Source: Anaeromicrobium sediminis (GTDB lineage Bacteria > Bacillota > Clostridia > Peptostreptococcales > Thermotaleaceae). Taken from it: 61,243 nt of DNA. Location of the stretch: NCBI RefSeq assembly GCF_002270055.1, contig NZ_NIBG01000026.1:1-61243 (forward strand), read 5' to 3'. Each line of letters opens with the position of its first letter. The first letter of the stretch is position 1. A program made the translations under genes and the position numbers. Below the pieces are notes generated by a model. It did no database searches. It was not told where the DNA came from and saw nothing but the letters and a program-made list of their open reading frames with translations. This document shows, piece after piece, positions 60,439 to 61,243 of this stretch.

Positions 60439-61243
60439 CTAACTTTTAGCCATATCTTTTCTCTTTAACATGAAAGTCTCTATCAAGCTATAGATAACTG
60501 GTATTACTATCATAGTTAAGAAAGTAGATACTAGTAATCCAAACATTAATGATACTGCCATAGGAGTAAATAAACTACTCTTTGCAAGGGCAAGAGGTAT
60601 TAAACCTATTATGGTAGTCCCTGCACTTAATATTATGGCATTAAATCTCTTATCAACTGCGTCTACACAAGCATCATTTATAGTGTGACCTTCATCTCTT
60701 GCATCGTTCATGTATTCTATTAATAATATACCATTTTTAACAACTAATCCTATTAATGCAATTATACCTAGAAATGCTGTTAAGGATAATGGTTGTTTAA
60801 ATAAATACAATCCTATTATGGACCCTATTAAGGATAAAGGTATTGTAGTTAATATTACTACGGGTTGTAGGAATGAGTCAAACTGTACCACTAGTATAAT
60901 GTAGATTAATACTATGGCAAATATGGCCAACAGTCCTACTATGGTGAAGTTTTCCTTTATTTCTTCCCTTTCTCCATCGTAGGTTATCTTCGTTCCTGAT
61001 GTGTCTAATTTAGGCATTAATTCAAACTCTATTTTATTTTCTAAATCTGTTGCATTGTATCCTGGTAATTCATTAACTAATATGGTCACTGTTTGATCCC
61101 TATTATATGTTTTTATAGTATCTAGTTTATTAGAGTAACCTACTGTTGCAAACTGCTTTAGTGGCACTTTCTTTCCTGTTACTGAAGATTTTATCTCCAT
61201 ATTTTCTAAAAATGCTACATTATTAATGTTACTTTCTAATTTA
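60439..61243 (-). CDS. RND-family efflux transporter, C-terminal part (gene continues beyond the window)
   Basis: The frame is open up to the end of the window, so the N-terminal part lies to the right. The visible 267 residues include the periplasmic-like TVTILVNELPGYNATDLEN, then the second membrane domain: PVVILTTIPLSLIGSIIGLY, LTAFLGIIALIGLVVKNGILLIEY with the family's conserved GLVVKNGILLIE, and LSAGTTIIGLIPLAL. This matches AcrB/MexB-type or related RND pumps. Gram-positive members often act alone on drugs or lipids. Confidence 0.9.
   Translation of the reverse strand, partial: KLESNINNVAFLENMEIKSSVTGKKVPLKQFATVGYSNKLDTIKTYNRDQTVTILVNELPGYNATDLENKIEFELMPKLDTSGTKITYDGEREEIKENFTIVGLLAIFAIVLIYIILVVQFDSFLQPVVILTTIPLSLIGSIIGLYLFKQPLSLTAFLGIIALIGLVVKNGILLIEYMNDARDEGHTINDACVDAVDKRFNAIILSAGTTIIGLIPLALAKSSLFTPMAVSLMFGLLVSTFLTMIVIPVIYSLIETFMLKRKDMAKS

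Noticed and set aside
1-61243. CRISPR arrays, tRNA genes, insertion sequences or phage genes
   Set aside because: No regularly spaced direct repeats, no cloverleaf-type sequences with CCA ends and no transposase, integrase or phage structural motifs were seen in reading the window.

Overview
The window is AT-rich, and nearly all genes read leftward on the minus strand. An oxygen-sensitive class III ribonucleotide reductase, molybdenum hydroxylases with a selenium-dependent maturation protein, many Fe-S proteins and an alpha/beta-type small acid-soluble spore protein point to a strictly anaerobic, spore-forming Firmicute of the Clostridia/Tissierellia kind. No rRNA gene lies inside, so the genus is not fixed. 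Three tandem strong promoters at the extreme left fire leftward out of the window and look like rRNA-operon promoters.

Layout. 0.2-5 kb: a small unrecognised gene, cobalamin adenosyltransferase, a secreted protein and nrdDG. 5.2-18 kb: a nitrogen-heterocycle catabolic region with a lone molybdenum-hydroxylase FAD subunit, YqeB, an MFS carrier, carbamate kinase, a class III CoA-transferase, a nitrilase-family amidase, a cyclase-family hydrolase, the three-part oxamate carbamoyltransferase (AllF/FdrA, AllG, AllH) and an asparaginase. 17.6-34 kb: an accessory stretch of GNAT acetyltransferases, small membrane or secreted proteins, an Imm50-like protein, a Crp-family regulator with SPW and SDR genes, and a defence-like set (TIR protein, methyltransferase, NucS-like nuclease) punctuated by attC-like palindromes. 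34-41 kb: PucR regulator, NCS2 purine permease and a three-subunit xanthine dehydrogenase. 41-45 kb: SAM-riboswitch-controlled methionine genes and threonine aldolase. 45-50 kb: envelope thiol-redox genes (rhodanese, TlpA, CD1871A-type peptide, membrane ferredoxin) and a metallopeptidase-like lipoprotein. 50-61 kb: a glycoside-hydrolase-like lipoprotein, biotin uptake and synthesis under a BirA box, an orphan histidine kinase, PotABCD and the end of an RND pump.

How the genes may work together. PucR, the permease and xanthine dehydrogenase suggest purine use. The 5-16 kb region can recover ATP from oxalurate: AllFGH would give oxamate and carbamoyl phosphate, and carbamate kinase would make ATP. 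The adjacent amidase and CoA-transferase could then process oxamate and oxalate, and the cyclase-family enzyme could supply oxalurate by opening a ring. The last three steps are inference; no allantoinase or allantoate-degrading gene is present.

The most interesting non-coding signals are: (1) a 192-nt structured element present twice (11337-11528 and 60154-60345), with an 86% identical core and a long stem kept by paired base changes; (2) attC-like sites each just upstream of a cargo gene between 28.3 and 33.9 kb; (3) a riboswitch-like leader (6081-6204) that can sequester or free a ribosome-binding site.
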